In this document: piece by piece, positions 48,760 to 62,063 of the stretch | How positions within the stretch are numbered: position 1 is the first letter of the stretch | Layout of the letters: every line of letters starts with the position of its first letter | Assembly: GCA_030562195.1 (NCBI GenBank) | Contig: JAUJPP010000003.1 | Coordinates: forward strand, 38,818,602-38,882,601 | DNA: 64,000 nt | Origin: Nipponacmea schrenckii | Taxonomy: Eukaryota > Mollusca > Gastropoda > Lottiidae | Reading direction: 5' to 3' | Translations under genes and position numbers: made by a program | Notes under the pieces: model-generated | What the model was told of the DNA's origin: nothing | Seen by the model: the letters and a program-made list of their open reading frames with translations, nothing else | Databases searched by the model: none

Positions 48760-49592
48760 AGTATAGATTTTAACGAATTTTGCCATGTTTGTACTTATTG
48801 ATATGTATGTAACATATTAATATTGAAATACCGGATTTGATTTTCGCAGTTTTTCAGTGAATTTAAATTTAAAGTTAATTCCATGACTACGTAAAATTGC
48901 CCTTTTGTACAAAATTAATCAAATCTTAATATATTACTAGACTAATACGAAATTGTATCGAATGTTTTTTAGTTATTGGCATTTATTCATTCAAATTTGA
49001 GATTACATACTTGATCATATGAAGAAACTTGCGATGCTTGTGTAAATTAATCAACGACGTTTTCGAAAACGGATTATGATTTATCAGTCTTTAATCAACC
49101 CAAAAAGTGTCTATTGTGTTCATAAGGACAACTTTTCTGATCAGATTTATTGATGAGATCTCAAAAAATGCAATATGGACTATAGTTTGGATCAGGTATT
49201 TATAATACTATGCTAGTGTTTCTATGGGAGAACGCAATACAAATGTTAGGAGACGATACAAGTCAGTTATATTACACCTTTTATCCGGTCTTATTTATAT
49301 AATTTTTCATTTTTCTACTTTTTCCCCAACTCTTGTTTACGCATATTATTTTATAGATGTAAATTTACATAATAATGTTGGAAATTTTATTTAAGTTAAT
49401 AAGAAGTTGCACAATAGTCTGCATTATTATCTGAAGTCACCTACATGTATTTTCAATTGTGCATATCTCGGAAGATAAATTTAGACAATTGAAGGCACAA
49501 CACAAAAAGGCATTCTTTGGCTTCAAACACATTACAATGAAATCAAACTAGATGCTTTATAATAATGATATAATACTTAAAACTTCAAACAC
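48760..49592. other. Intergenic AT-rich DNA
   Basis: No gene, RNA or repeat that I can support. Confidence 0.6.
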
Positions 49593-51836
49593 ATAACTAG
49601 AACTGTGAACAGTTCCGAGAGTGGCAAACAACTTCTATGGGTTCAAAAAATATACGCGAAGTTTTATTATGTAATATTGTTACACCACGGTTTAAAGTTA
49701 ATTGCATATTATTGAGAAAGTTTTTAAGGTTCCATCATAAAAATATTTAAGGTCAGAATTGTCAATAATATTTATTTTTTGTGAATAAAACAAGAGGTTG
49801 AAATTTATCTACTATATCAAACATGGATAGATGTTGTTAGGTTAAAATAAAAACTACATAATCAGATATCAACTTGTTCATTGTTGTATAACCCATTTAA
49901 TATTTAGCAATTGCAATTTCTGTTTACAAAATATTTTTAGGTTGTCGAAATACGTTCATAGATGTAAGCAATTTTAGTTTAAGTATTGTTGTTGTTAACT
50001 ATTCTCGTTAATGATTTTTTTTAATTGTCCGATTAAACGCGGCTTTTGACTTTTTATTATTTGTTATTTGAATACTCCTTTGGAGGCACGATTCAAATAT
50101 TTTCTTTCCCACCCTCCTCTCCCGATTTTGTTTCCGTTAGTATGTATTCGAATGGTTTGAGCAAGGATATTGTTGAAAAAATAATCTGAATCCAATTATT
50201 GATTTGTAGTAATTGTATATAGTTAAGTTAAATCCTGTGGTTTTTTAATAACTAGTACTTATTTTTCTGAATTGCAAATCGTACTGTATTTTTATACATA
50301 TATTATCATAGATTATCTATTAGAATACGCTTAATTTGATTATAAACAACAAGAAAATGTTTAAGGGTAGATTAATCATTATTATTACCGTATGGTTATT
50401 TGTATAGCCTCGTGGTAGCTAAAATAAACAGGTATATGAGATATTTTGACATTGTGTGTCGGTATGTTTCTACTGATATAAACATGATCTATAAGTGTAC
50501 CACCTTCGGTAGTGTAATGCTGGACAAGTTGTTGGAAGCCAAATGTTTTAAAACAATTCTCTATAGACAAATGTCCTTCCAATATGTTTTGATTGAAATA
50601 TCCCATGATAATATAATCTGAACCAGATTCTTCTATTTCAACCAGTAACTTTTGTAACATTGGTAGAAACAAATCTAATCAGGAGGCCTGTAGATCACGA
50701 TAACGTTAAGTTTTTTTTTTCTGGGATATTAAAGGCAATACACTCTATATTTAGAACTCTTAATTTCAAAATAGTATAATTCAGGTTTTCTTTAAGATAA
50801 AGACCTACTCCGCCATGATCCTTTTGTTTTAAAAATTCAAATCTTCATTGGTAGAATAGCTATTGCTTCGAGGATTATGATGAAAAGGAAAACCATTTAA
50901 CTTTAGTTTTGCCGGTGTTATAGAATTATTTAGCCATGTCTGTTAAACAAATAATATTTCCTCCTAAAATTTTTGTGTGGTTTTGAAGATCCTTTATATG
51001 AATATCTACACCTTGAACATTATGGAGAAATAGCCTTGTGAATTTTCAAAAAACTAAAACGGGTACCAAAAAAATTGTTGTCGATCATAATAGGCATATG
51101 TGTGGATAGCTTAGGTCAAGAACATTCTAATTGAAAATATTCAGGGTCATTGAAGGTCAAGGTCATTTGATTTGGCCTTTTGAATTTTCAAAAAAATTCA
51201 ATCGGGCATTTAAAAAATTTAAATTTGAAAATCAAAATTCTGTTCCCAACAAGTTTTAGATAAAATAACAAGGTTTCGAAAAACACAAAAATCGGACAAA
51301 TCGGATAAAAATTTCGCTGAATGTTACCGTTCTGTGATGACACATAAAGTATCACTTCCGGTTTGGATTTTTTATTCTAAAAGGGTTCTAATGATGCCTG
51401 ATAGTATATATGTATAGCTTTTGTACTGATTTCTTACATACACCGGAAGCTGGGTGACCCAACGCGGTTCTAAAAAACCGGAAGTTCTCAGGCAAGAACC
51501 GGAAGTGGTAGAATATTTTTTTATGATGCGGTTTTATTTCTATAGGCGACTTATCTATATTCTGTAATTTTCAAAACGATCGGAAAATTAGCAACAAAGT
51601 TATGCAATTATTCAATTAATATTATGCAATTACTAACTACTGATGCGTAAAAATTTTAGTTTTATATATTCATTTTCTATTCCAGTACGTATCTTATCGT
51701 ATTTTTTAAACCATATTTCTATACCATTTTCGAGTTGGGCTAGGGAGCTTCCCGAAAAAAAAAAGTCTAATGAAAACAAAGAGTGGCAAATTTCTAATTT
51801 GCCACTCAAAAAAAAGCTTCACAGTTCGTATTTTTA
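49593..51836 (+). mobile_element. Non-autonomous TIR transposon, copy B, interrupted
   Basis: The left part (49593-49838) begins ACTAGAACTGTGAACAGTTC and the right part (about 51030-51836) matches copy A at 21930-23070 in order and orientation. The far right end has TTTGCCACTC then CACAGTTCGTA, an inverted version of the left end (GAACTGTG...GTGGCAAA), so the family has terminal inverted repeats of about 30 bp. The middle (49840-51029) is foreign and carries a LINE fragment. A 12-bp hairpin (GAGTGGCAAATT with AATTTGCCACTC) lies at about 51781-51808. Confidence 0.75.
50385..51010 (-). mobile_element. Decayed LINE endonuclease fragment
   Basis: The minus-strand ORF 50672-50385 reads SGSDYIIMGYFNQNILEG then GFQQLVQHYTTEGGTLIDHV, matching the end of the apurinic-type endonuclease of non-LTR retrotransposons (IIxGDFN and LIDH). 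The catalytic Asp of GDFN is Tyr. Upstream text to about 51010 still shows KQKDHGGVGLYLKENLNYTI-like residues, with stops and frame changes. It is a dead fragment nested in the TIR transposon. Confidence 0.78.
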
Positions 51837-53139
51837 CTAAAAGCGGCTGAGTGAACACCGGGCGAAAGGTATATAAGTACAAAAGAGCCTTAAAGCTATA
51901 GGGCGAAATTTCGACCTCCAGGCATAGTGCCGTAGTCAGCTCTAATAGTAGTTTCTAACAGACGTAAGGATTTACAATAAGATTGGAGAAAAGGGGAAGG
52001 TGGGGGGTGGGGGTGATCTCCCAAATGTACAGGCCTAGTGTGGAACACATACTGTATTGGAACAAGAGCTATGGGTTGTGAATTTATCCAAGGTAAATCA
52101 TCAGGGACAGACAAAAACCATCTTCAAAAGAGTGAGCTTAAAGATCGAAACGATACCAACCATCGATACTGTTACAGTCATTAATCACGTTCTTAATTTT
52201 TCGATCTGCTTTAGTGATTTCCAATGCAGCAGTGACAACGGGATTGGTAGTTAGAATAAATAATAGAATACAGACCTTATCATGATGTTTGGATTGTTTG
52301 TGATCGTGCATAGAGAAAATGCATAAAACTCGTTTACAAAAGTGATTCAAGAAGCAAAACTGTACAAAACAGAAACCTGAAATTAAGCAAAGTACAACTA
52401 CAGATAGGTGTTCAAAATTCCGTTTTTTATGACAGGATTTATTTTTCTAATGAAACAATTTATAAGTAATGATGTCTATATGACATGGTATGATTTAATT
52501 GTTAATTAGTATAATCGCTATAAGTCAATAATACATATACCATCTGTGTCTTTCTATTACCTCCCTTGATTATAAGACTTACAGCGATTACCAGCCATTG
52601 TTGATGAAATAACTCAAGATTAAAATTTTAATAGCAACTTAACTCTGGTTGTTGCAGTTCCTTATAACCAGGCAACATCTTTTCCACCCTTATTTCTGAA
52701 AATGTCTTTATTGATTCGGAGGCTCCGAGGAAAATTGGAAACAAACCTCTACTGACTCGTGGCATTTGGTCAAAACAACAAAGAGACTATTTAGGGAATC
52801 GAATTTAAAAAATAACAAAGGAGATATTTTGATTAGACCATCCTGATCTTGAAATTGCACAACCTATGGTGGGAATGTAGTTTCGAATTTTTAATCTTTT
52901 TGACCCGATTCGGTCAACCCGGACTCTTATGAAATTCCGAATTTTACACTCTAGCAAAAAAAAATAATTTGACATTTCTCAATTGTATAATAATGAATGG
53001 AGAATTTGTTTATATGTCCAACTTGAACGAAATTTATATTGTTCTGTGGAAAAAATACAGTTATGTCCCTTCAATGGCTTGTTATAATGTCCAATAAATT
53101 CTGTTACTGTGTGCCATGAAAGAGGCATGAGCCTCGACG
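51837..53139. other. Intergenic AT-rich DNA
   Basis: A purine-rich GGGGAAGGTGGGGGGTGGGG tract lies near 51995. No gene is recognised. Confidence 0.55.
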
Positions 53140-54110
53140 ACGGGAATACAGTTTCTAAAATTTCAGAGGAGATAACTCCAATCAACCTCAGTCCACCAAT
53201 TCATTTGCCATCAGTTTCAATCAACATTCCATAACTTTTTCCAGAAATCTCGTTGAAAACGTTTCTATATGTCACATGAAAGCCTGGCCAATACTTGGTT
53301 TCTGTACAAATTTTCAATATAGCATGACCGGAAAATTTTGAACTAAACAAAATGAAAGTAAATAACTACATTTTATCAACATCCACTTGACTGTCACTGC
53401 ACACAAAACCACTATTTTAGAAATAACCTTCCGCCAATTAAATTTCTCATCACCTCAGAAATTCTGAAGAGAATGCAATTTCAGACATTAAATTCCAAAT
53501 TTAGACCTACGTTAGTCAAAAATGGACATGCAAAAATCCAACAGGAAGGGAGAAAGAGGGTTTATAAAAATAGAACGGACTAAATACAATCATTAGCATA
53601 AAATGTTTTAGTGGTCCGAGTCCTATATAGTATTGGAATATTGGATACATGATAGTTGATATAGGTCCATGGTATTTTTAAAAATTCTCTTGCTCCCTTA
53701 AATTCTGGGGGTTTTTACATGCCCATATCTGACTAATTTTTCGTCTAGATTTAGAATTTGATGTCTGAAATTGCATTTTCTTTCAGATTTTCTGAGATAT
53801 TTTAATGGCGGTAGGTTATTACTAAAATGATTGTTATGTGTGCAGTGACAGTCTAGCGGATGTTGATAAAATGTAGTGGTTTACTTTCATTTTGACCAAT
53901 TCAAAATTTCATGGTCATGTTGTATTGAATATAGAAAGTATTGGCCAGGCTTTCATATGCCATATAGGAAAGTTTTCAATGAGATTTCTGGAAATTTATA
54001 GAAGCTTGAATTGCCTGATTTAGGGAAGAGATGGCAAATGGATTACTGGGATTGAGTCCTTTTGTCAATCTCCAAGGAATCAATTCACATTTCTCGCATT
54101 CATGATATTA
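53140..54110. repeat. Large imperfect inverted repeat (foldback element)
   Basis: The left arm (about 53140-53545) contains CATTTGCCATC, CCAGAAATCTCGTTGAAAAC, AAAGCCTGGCCAATACTT, ACATTTTATCAACATCCAC, GACTGTCACTGCACACA and ATGCAATTTCAGACAT. The reverse complement of the right arm (about 53705-54110) shows the same blocks in the same order with scattered differences. The spacer is about 160 bp. No coding capacity is seen. A transcript across it would form a hairpin of about 400 bp. Confidence 0.82.
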
Positions 54111-57100
54111 GGTCAAAATACACCTTAATTAAGACATTCCCCAGTGTTTGGTATTTTACCTCTATAGGAACGTAAAATTGAAAATGTTTATCTCTATCAA
54201 ACAGAAGGTCTAATAGAAAAGTTACCAATTCATTAGATCTATATGAGACTGGTATAAGCTCAGACTGTCTTTAGTGGTCTGTTCACGATACATCGATGGG
54301 AGATAGATTCCTCTACGATGCTAGAAACTGATAAAGTCATCAAATAGAATGATTTATAATATTCTTACGTCAAATTTCCCTTGGCTATTTTATTTACCTA
54401 AGTAATAATGAAGAAATTAACGGTTTAGTTTATGGTAAATGAATATTTTCGCTATGATTTGGGTTAAACTAAAATGGTTATTTGATTTGTATTTACGATT
54501 CCAAGTTTCCTGAAGACCAAATTGTGATATGACCTTACACAAATTGAGATATGTTGTGTCAGTCATTGCAAGAACAACAGAAATCTCAAGTATTTAGGGG
54601 GAACGTCTTATACTATAAGTAAAGTTAGCCTATTTACTTGAGATGTAAACTTTGTTACTAATATAACATTTTAAAAAATCATATTTTGCGTTTTAGAACC
54701 AGTAATGATTTCTGAATTAATAAGGCATTGAAAAAAAAACTGTACTATCTTAATACATACATAGTTTAAGATCAACCTAGAACTACCAGATAACTACCAC
54801 AAACAATCTTGATCAAATATTCCTCCACCTTTTTGGCAGAATGTCATTTCCTTAGATTAACTCTATACCTTTTGAATTCTTCTGGAACTCCTAGATGCAT
54901 TCTGTATTTTACTTGATCGATGTCTCAAGAACCAACTTAACACAAGAATTATATTCTTCTTTATAAAAACACGTTGTAAGCATGTCATTGGGGGTACCCT
55001 TCCGGTTGCCCACAAGTAGGAACATTAAAGTGAATAGTCAAAGTGACCAGTCCCTCATCACACATCTATTTACTTTGAGCTAATGAAAATTTTCTTCCTT
55101 TAAGTGTAACATAATCTTAGTATACCTATTAGAATGTTGATATTTACCTACGGCATTTTCTATTGACAGAGTGATCGAAAGCGAAAGAAGAAAATGCATC
55201 GATCAATAACGATGCATATTTCGTAAGACTTGAAGTGTTTTAGGTTCTGGATAAATTCCTTAGTCAATAAGTCTGATGTATCCTGTATGATATATATAAT
55301 TATCATTTACTTTATCATTATCTTCTCACTTCTTATCTGATTTCTAATTAAATCTAATTAATACATATTACTAATTATATTAATAAGGAATGATATTTGT
55401 CGATATTTTTTTGGGTCGATCTGATATTGGTGTGTTGTAATTAGCTGTTACATGTACAGGGATATGACATTCTACGTAGGAAAAATTTGTTTGAGCACTA
55501 GCCATGCTATTTACAATTTCTTCAAGATATATTCGGATTTCCCAGATTTTTTTGTGTTCCTGCTGATTTTTTATTATCTATAACATTGTAATTTCGCATT
55601 ATCCTAATGGATTCACTCTTTAAGAGCACCCGATGCCTCTTTCCCACTGTTTTATCAAGATCACACGAGTCCACATACCAATCTTATATTCTGTTCACGG
55701 TGGGACGATTATAATGCTGACAAGACAAAACAAATCTTCAGACAACTGCTGACATGGCAAATGACAGTTAAACAATCATCATCAAGCTAGCTTTTTGGGA
55801 TATGGCTTAACATACCGAAATCGACATCTATAGGCGAATGAGCCCAGTAAGCGAACTAATTGAACAGAAACGTAAAGTTGACAATGAGAATATTCTGTAG
55901 AACAAAAAAACCTTTATTCATATCTAATTAGTGGGTTGAACTCGGAAACACAATCTGAAGATATCACTTTGTTTTCGTGGAATACTGAAAACAATGGTGG
56001 CTTGCAACTGAAATTATATGATTTTTTTCAAATATTAGGCTTTGAGCAACAAAGAATTCGTATACATGTTATATACGTATCACCACTGCCGTAACAGTTG
56101 AAAAATATTGGAAATACTTGTCTGTTCTTATCAAGCATAAGGAATGAATAAAATTTGTATGAGTGTTGATCTCAGCTGACAGTCATTGGTATATAAATTA
56201 AAACTATGTTGTAATATTCAGAGCACGATACATAAATACGATAAAATATAGCAGATATAGAACCCACAATATAGATTTCAGATAATCATTCAATACTAAG
56301 ACTACAGTCGTATTTTTAAATGTATGTGTTGGAGAAATTTTTGCAATTGCTGATGAAGCAAATAATACTTCATAAACCAATGTAGGTATGTTATGTAACC
56401 TCTGATACAAGGATGAGAAACCATGTTACACAGTGGCATCTGGCATTCGTTTTGGCTAGGAATATCAGTTTGTCATTTGTTTGTGCTTTTACAAAGCAAC
56501 TTTGCCCCTTTTGAAGTTTGCTTTTGAAGACATTTTCTCAAGCTTGATGGGTTAGTTAAGATGAATTTCATCTTCAAGTGCGTCATGTATTATGACTCTC
56601 CATTTGGTAATTTTGCTAAAGTGGCGTTAATTTGAAATGAAAAACATTTAAAATAATAATGAAACAATGTCATTTTATAAAGCTTGTATGACATGACATG
56701 ACAGCCTTGATATAGGTTGAGCTGGTAAATGGGCTGTTGAAAGTGTTCTCTTCTTGTTCTATTTAAAATCAACATCGACGACATTGCTAAATATACCAAA
56801 AATATCGAGTTTTGTTTAGGTATATTACATATTGATTGAACTTTGACGTATATGTGCGATCAAAGCATTATCAAAACGTTGTAAAACCTTATTGCATATT
56901 GGGGCTTGACTACTGACGAAAATACGCGATCAAATCGTTATCTCTTGTATGAGACATGAATGATAAAGTTCATTGGAAAATATACATTATTCTTAAAATT
57001 TAGACGCCATATTTGTATGTTTTCCAGGCGTTCCCTGGTTGTTTTGTCCATAATAGTATCCCGGCTGTCTATTATAATACCTATTGATCAGCATTGATTC

Positions 57101-59836
57101 TAGTTCAGAAACAAATTATTACTTCATAAAGATAAACGTGTCTTTTGTCACCGTTATGAATTATTCTAACACGATAATATAAAAATATAGCTTCTTGCCA
57201 CAAACAAGGCTATTCTTCCATTATTTTGGACAAGCTTGAACTATTTCTATACAAGTCTTAATCAAAAACGATTTGCATCGATTAAGTAACCCAGAATTAA
57301 AGAACACTTAACATTATATCCATGCTAAAAAAGGATTATCGTTGGGGTTTAAATATCAAAGACACTTAAACCAAACATACTTGCCACTTATTATTCCACT
57401 TAGCATGACGCTGTCTGTCATCAGTAGCACAATAAGTGAGCCGAAAAGTAAGCAGAAACCATTCAATTCATTAACACTGCATTTGGTACCACTTCAAATG
57501 ACTTTAGTCTAGAACACTCAAATCATTTTTATGGCGTTGAATTTCTAAAAATGTATTGAGACCGAGACTTTCACTACTATTTTTTCTTAGGTATTGTATA
57601 TTCTTGGTATTTAATTCATTGATGATTTAGCTTAATTACAGTATGATAAACAACAAACCGTCTTAAATAGATCTTTAGTTTGGCATAAAAAGGTGATCTA
57701 AAGAATTAGTTGAAATCGATAGGTAAATCACCCTTTATTTTACCAAATAATTACAAAATACAAATTGACGTGACGAAATTACTGTGTTAGAGGTCACAGA
57801 TTAGCCTATCAATCACGTTTGATACTGGGAGAGAAATGCTGCCAATATAATTCCAAGGCAAACCAAAGACAAAACGTATAATACATGCTTAAAAAATGAA
57901 GGGATTACATGATATAAGATAGTATATCAAAAGGACACTTTAGAAATTCCCAGAACGCGACTTATTTCTTACGAATATGGACGCCATTTTGCAGCAAATC
58001 CGCGAATCGAGAATGAAATCAATCGCTTTGATGGCAACCGCCCCGTTACCGCGAGGGGCAGAAAAACCCGCATACATGAAAAACCAGCCTTATACCTGTA
58101 CTTGGAAAATGGAAAAGTTAACGGATATTCGTGTTTTTAAAACAAACTACAAAAGTAGATATTAAATGTGACTTCTTGTCAGATTGTGTCTGAATGCATT
58201 GTAAAGATTACCACTAATCCTTTTGCAGAACCATCATATAAAGATCCTATTGTCTTGATGCAAATAGTCTATTTATAGCGTCACTGAATAATATCAAATG
58301 AATTCAATTAGGTATCAAATAAGCTTCACCACCTAATGTAATTTATCGGAGGATGTCTCAGTGAGATTTAACTATAACTTAATTAGTATAACAAGCATAT
58401 TCTTTTCCCATTTATTATTTGGCAGATATTTCATCATGTTGATGCCAACTGCTTTCCAACTCTTTAATTATCAACGATTGAGACGTTTTTCATTAACGTT
58501 TTAATACCCACACTTTCTTTGACGATTCCTTCGACCTTATTTGAAAGTAGATCCACCCAATCTACTATCAATCGAAGCAGTTAATTTAAAAGCCTTCGGC
58601 ACGGAAAACATTTTAATAGTTGATAGACATGAGTAAAGTATGCCCAATTCAGAAACACCGATAACAAAAATAATTTGGTCGTTCCGATCGATTTAGTCGT
58701 TATAGCCACAGGCTTTCAGCTTTGATGAATTCTGTGTAAAATTGAGATGACATAATCTCCTTGTATGCTATCCATTAGCTCAACTTTGATTTCTCTTTTC
58801 TGCACTAATTACTCGTATCAATCTTCTCCTAATTTTCTACAGTTTTTCCCCTCATCTTGGTTTAGATCCTTCCGTTTAAGGCGATGATTTTAAACAGAAT
58901 GTCGTCATTTTGTATCTATATGATGGACGACTATACTATTATGATATATTAGGCTATATGTTTATTGTATCTATAGTCTCTAGGGTAATGACATCACCCT
59001 TCACTTCAGAGTAATCAATTTTTACAATAACTTGTAGACGCCGATGACGGAAATTTGTTTCAATTTCCTCTTCAATATTGCTTGAATTTATTTGGAAAAC
59101 CCACTTACTTTTTGGAAACACCTAAAGGGAATGAAATACTCCATTAGAGGACTAGGCAGGAGGTCAACTTTTCGCAGCGAGGGTGATTATGTCCGGATAG
59201 AGATAACGATAAGCTTATTCCTAATCAACCTCCGCATTGGGGTCTTTTATGTACACACTGCTTAATATTTTGTCTCATCTGATCAAACTAAACACCAGAT
59301 GAGAGATCTGCCGGGATCCAGCCCTCATATCAAAGCTAAAGTTCAAATGTCAATGGAGGCATCCTTGGTAGACACAAATATTGCATGCCTTTTCTTTTCT
59401 TCGCTTTCAATTATGCTTTTATATAATATAGATACTATTGCTGATTAATGCTCTCATTGTATCCATTAGATACACATCTTTCATGTTTAAAGTTGTACTT
59501 ACAAGACTGGTTAGACCCATCTGAACGACCAACTAGTTAAATCGTCAAAGATAATTTTTATGGTCAAAAATGCAGTGGACTTCTATTTTATTCCCTTCAG
59601 ACTAGCGAGCCAGCCAAACCTAATGTGCTGTTGTGATTACGTTTGAGTACCACATTTATGATGCGACACACCTGTTTACAAAAGCCAATTGTAACTAATA
59701 TCATATCATAATATTGGTAGTCTATATCATAGACCATGACGTGATAGATTTATTATTACACAAAACAAAGACAAACACTGACACGACAATGAAACTTATT
59801 TCATACTTAATTAAACCATGCTGAGAGAAAATTACA
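54111..59836. other. Intergenic AT-rich DNA
   Basis: No gene is supported. A 62-codon ORF with an early ATGGACGCCATTTTGCAG start lies at 57977-58165. It is locally richer in CpG than its surroundings but shows no domain and no splice context. Confidence 0.5.
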
Positions 59837-60062
59837 TTAAGCCATTAAAGACCATTGGCATCATTTGTTGCCATATTTATTTTCGCATTTTAACCTTTAA
59901 AAGCGCACATAAGTTTCAAAATATGTACATATAAACCATATTTTAATTAATAGTAATTTATTTTTAATAAATCTATGCCAAAAATTCACAATTAAACAGA
60001 TAATCATATGAGTAAAAAAGGTACGAAACTATTTATGGAACACGTGGAAAATGTCAAACACC

Positions 60063-62062
60063 ATGGCCTACAAGAAAAGGTAAATATTTTTAAATTTTCT
60101 TCTTGTTTATCTTCAAAACAATGATTAACATTTTGTCTGTGATCTTTATGAAGTCCAGAAACTAGTTTGGATCACATTAGGCAAATATATTTTTTTCTGG
60201 TAGCCTTTATAATTATGTGGCAACAATTGTGACCTGTGGGAACTGGGTTCTATTTAAAGTTTGTGAAGAAGTCAGTAATTTGTTTTTATATTTTATTCCA
60301 TTTCAGCCTTAATCTCAATGAAGTTTTGTCAGCACTTGAGGAGGATGCTGAAGATGAGATAGGGATTAATTCTGAGGGATTACATGAAATACCTATTGCA
60401 GTCTTACCCCCAATAGAGGAAGATGCAGTCACTGATGAAGATTCAGATAAATCTGACGATGAAGCATCAGGACAGTTCATCCATTTGCCTCGTAGGATTT
60501 TAAATGCTGAAGCTATAACAGTCGTCACCGAATCAGTAGAAGACCAACACGATAATTTGGAACCAAGACCAAATAAAAGCCAAAAAAGAGAACCTGCAAG
60601 GAAATGGACAAAATCAGTACCAGTTTCGAACAACATTCCACAGAGACCTCTAATTTCTTATGGTCCATCAGTAGAGGAGTATCTAGACTCACTCATTCAA
60701 AGTCCACTAGATGCTTTCCTTCTTCTTTTCACAAAAAACCTGATCAACACCATTCTCGTAGAAACTAAACGTTATGCTGATCAACGTGGTAGAATAAACT
60801 TTCAGCTAACAAGAGAGGAACTTCTCTGTTTTATAGGAGTAATATTATTGTCGGGATATCATCCAGTTCCATACAGAAGACTGTACTGGTCACAAGATGT
60901 TGATGTTCATAATGACCTCGTATCAGAAGCAATCAGGAGAAACAAATTTGATCAGATTTTGCAATCACTTCATCTAGCAGATAATACCAAAATAAATGAT
61001 GATGTTTATTATAAAATCAGACCAATATTTAGGGAGCTCAACTCCAGTTTTAAAATTTTTCCTTTAACATCAGATTTAAGTATTGATGAAACTATGATCA
61101 AATACTATGGGAAACATGGCACTAAACAGTACATAAGAGGTAAACCCATCCGATTCGGCTATAAATTATTTTCCCTAACATCATCGGCAGGATACTTGTA
61201 TCATGCTGAACCTTATTGCGGCGCTGGAACTGATTTTGAAGAAACTGGTTTGGGTCTTGGAGCAAATGCTGTCTTAGGTCTGATTTCAAAATGTAACATT
61301 CCAAGAGGATCAAGAATCTTTTTTGATAATTGGTTCACATCTTTAAATTTGTTGGATCGAATGACAGAAATCGAAGTTAACGGAATTGGAACGATACGCC
61401 AAGATAGATGTCGCAATCCACCTTTATCTACTGTTTCCCAATTCAAAAAGATGGAAAGGGGGGCATCTGAATGTGTGAGCGAAGGTCAAAATGTTCTTGT
61501 GAGATGGAAAGACAACAATGTAGTTTCCATGGCAACCAACTCTTCATTTAACAACATTAGTAGAAATGTAACAAGGTGGAGCCGAAAGGAAAAAAAACCT
61601 GTTGATATCCCTATGCCAGATCTGATACACAGTTATAATCGCTGTATGGGTGGTGTTGATCTCTTTGATGGATTCACTGCCAATTACAGAACACGCATTA
61701 GAAGTAAGAAATGGTGGTGGCCATTCTTCTCTTGGGGAATCGATGCATGCATTGTAAATGGCTGGCTTATTTATCGGTCATTGAAAGATCGGACCATGTC
61801 CTTATTAGAATTTCGAAGACAGTGTACAATTCAGATATTGAAGCAAAATGGTGTAGCTCGACAATATGGAGGACGTCCATCAGTCTTACGAGGTCCTTCA
61901 GCAGAACCAATAAGATTTGATGGCAAGGATCACTGGCCTGTCAAGCTACCTACTCGCTACTCCCGTTGCAGATTATGTGGCAGTAGGTGTTCCTTGAAAT
62001 GTTCTAAATGTGACACTCCTTTGAATATCGAATGCTTTAAGATTTATCATACACAACAATAA
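60063..62062 (+). CDS. piggyBac transposase, two exons
   Basis: The coding sequence joins 60063-60079 to 60307-62062, giving 590 residues. The long ORF open from 60236 has no Met until about residue 267 of the spliced protein, so its own beginning cannot be the start. A five-codon exon starting in a strong context (CACCATGGC) ends at a GTAAAT donor. The acceptor TTCCATTTCAG restores MAYKKSLNLNEVLSALEED, the usual opening of such proteins. Catalytic aspartates are visible at about 266 (SIDETM), 346 (FFDNWF) and 457 (GGVDLF), with spacing like that of the founding piggyBac protein. A C-terminal zinc-binding cysteine cluster (CRLCGSRCSLKCSKC) follows. There is no internal stop or frameshift. It cuts and pastes DNA at TTAA in the nucleus. 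The intron is 227 bp. Confidence 0.88.
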
Positions 62063-62063
62063 A
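62058..62063 (+). terminator. Poly(A) signal overlapping the transposase stop codon
   Basis: AATAAA at 62058-62063 includes the TAA stop (62060-62062). A GT-rich TGTGTTTGTTATTTTG follows from about 62086, as expected downstream of a cleavage site. Confidence 0.6.

Noticed and set aside
60236..60306. Transposase starting at GTG 60236
   Set aside because: This part is intronic: it lies before a strong acceptor, encodes a hydrophobic stretch foreign to piggyBac N termini and has no ATG.
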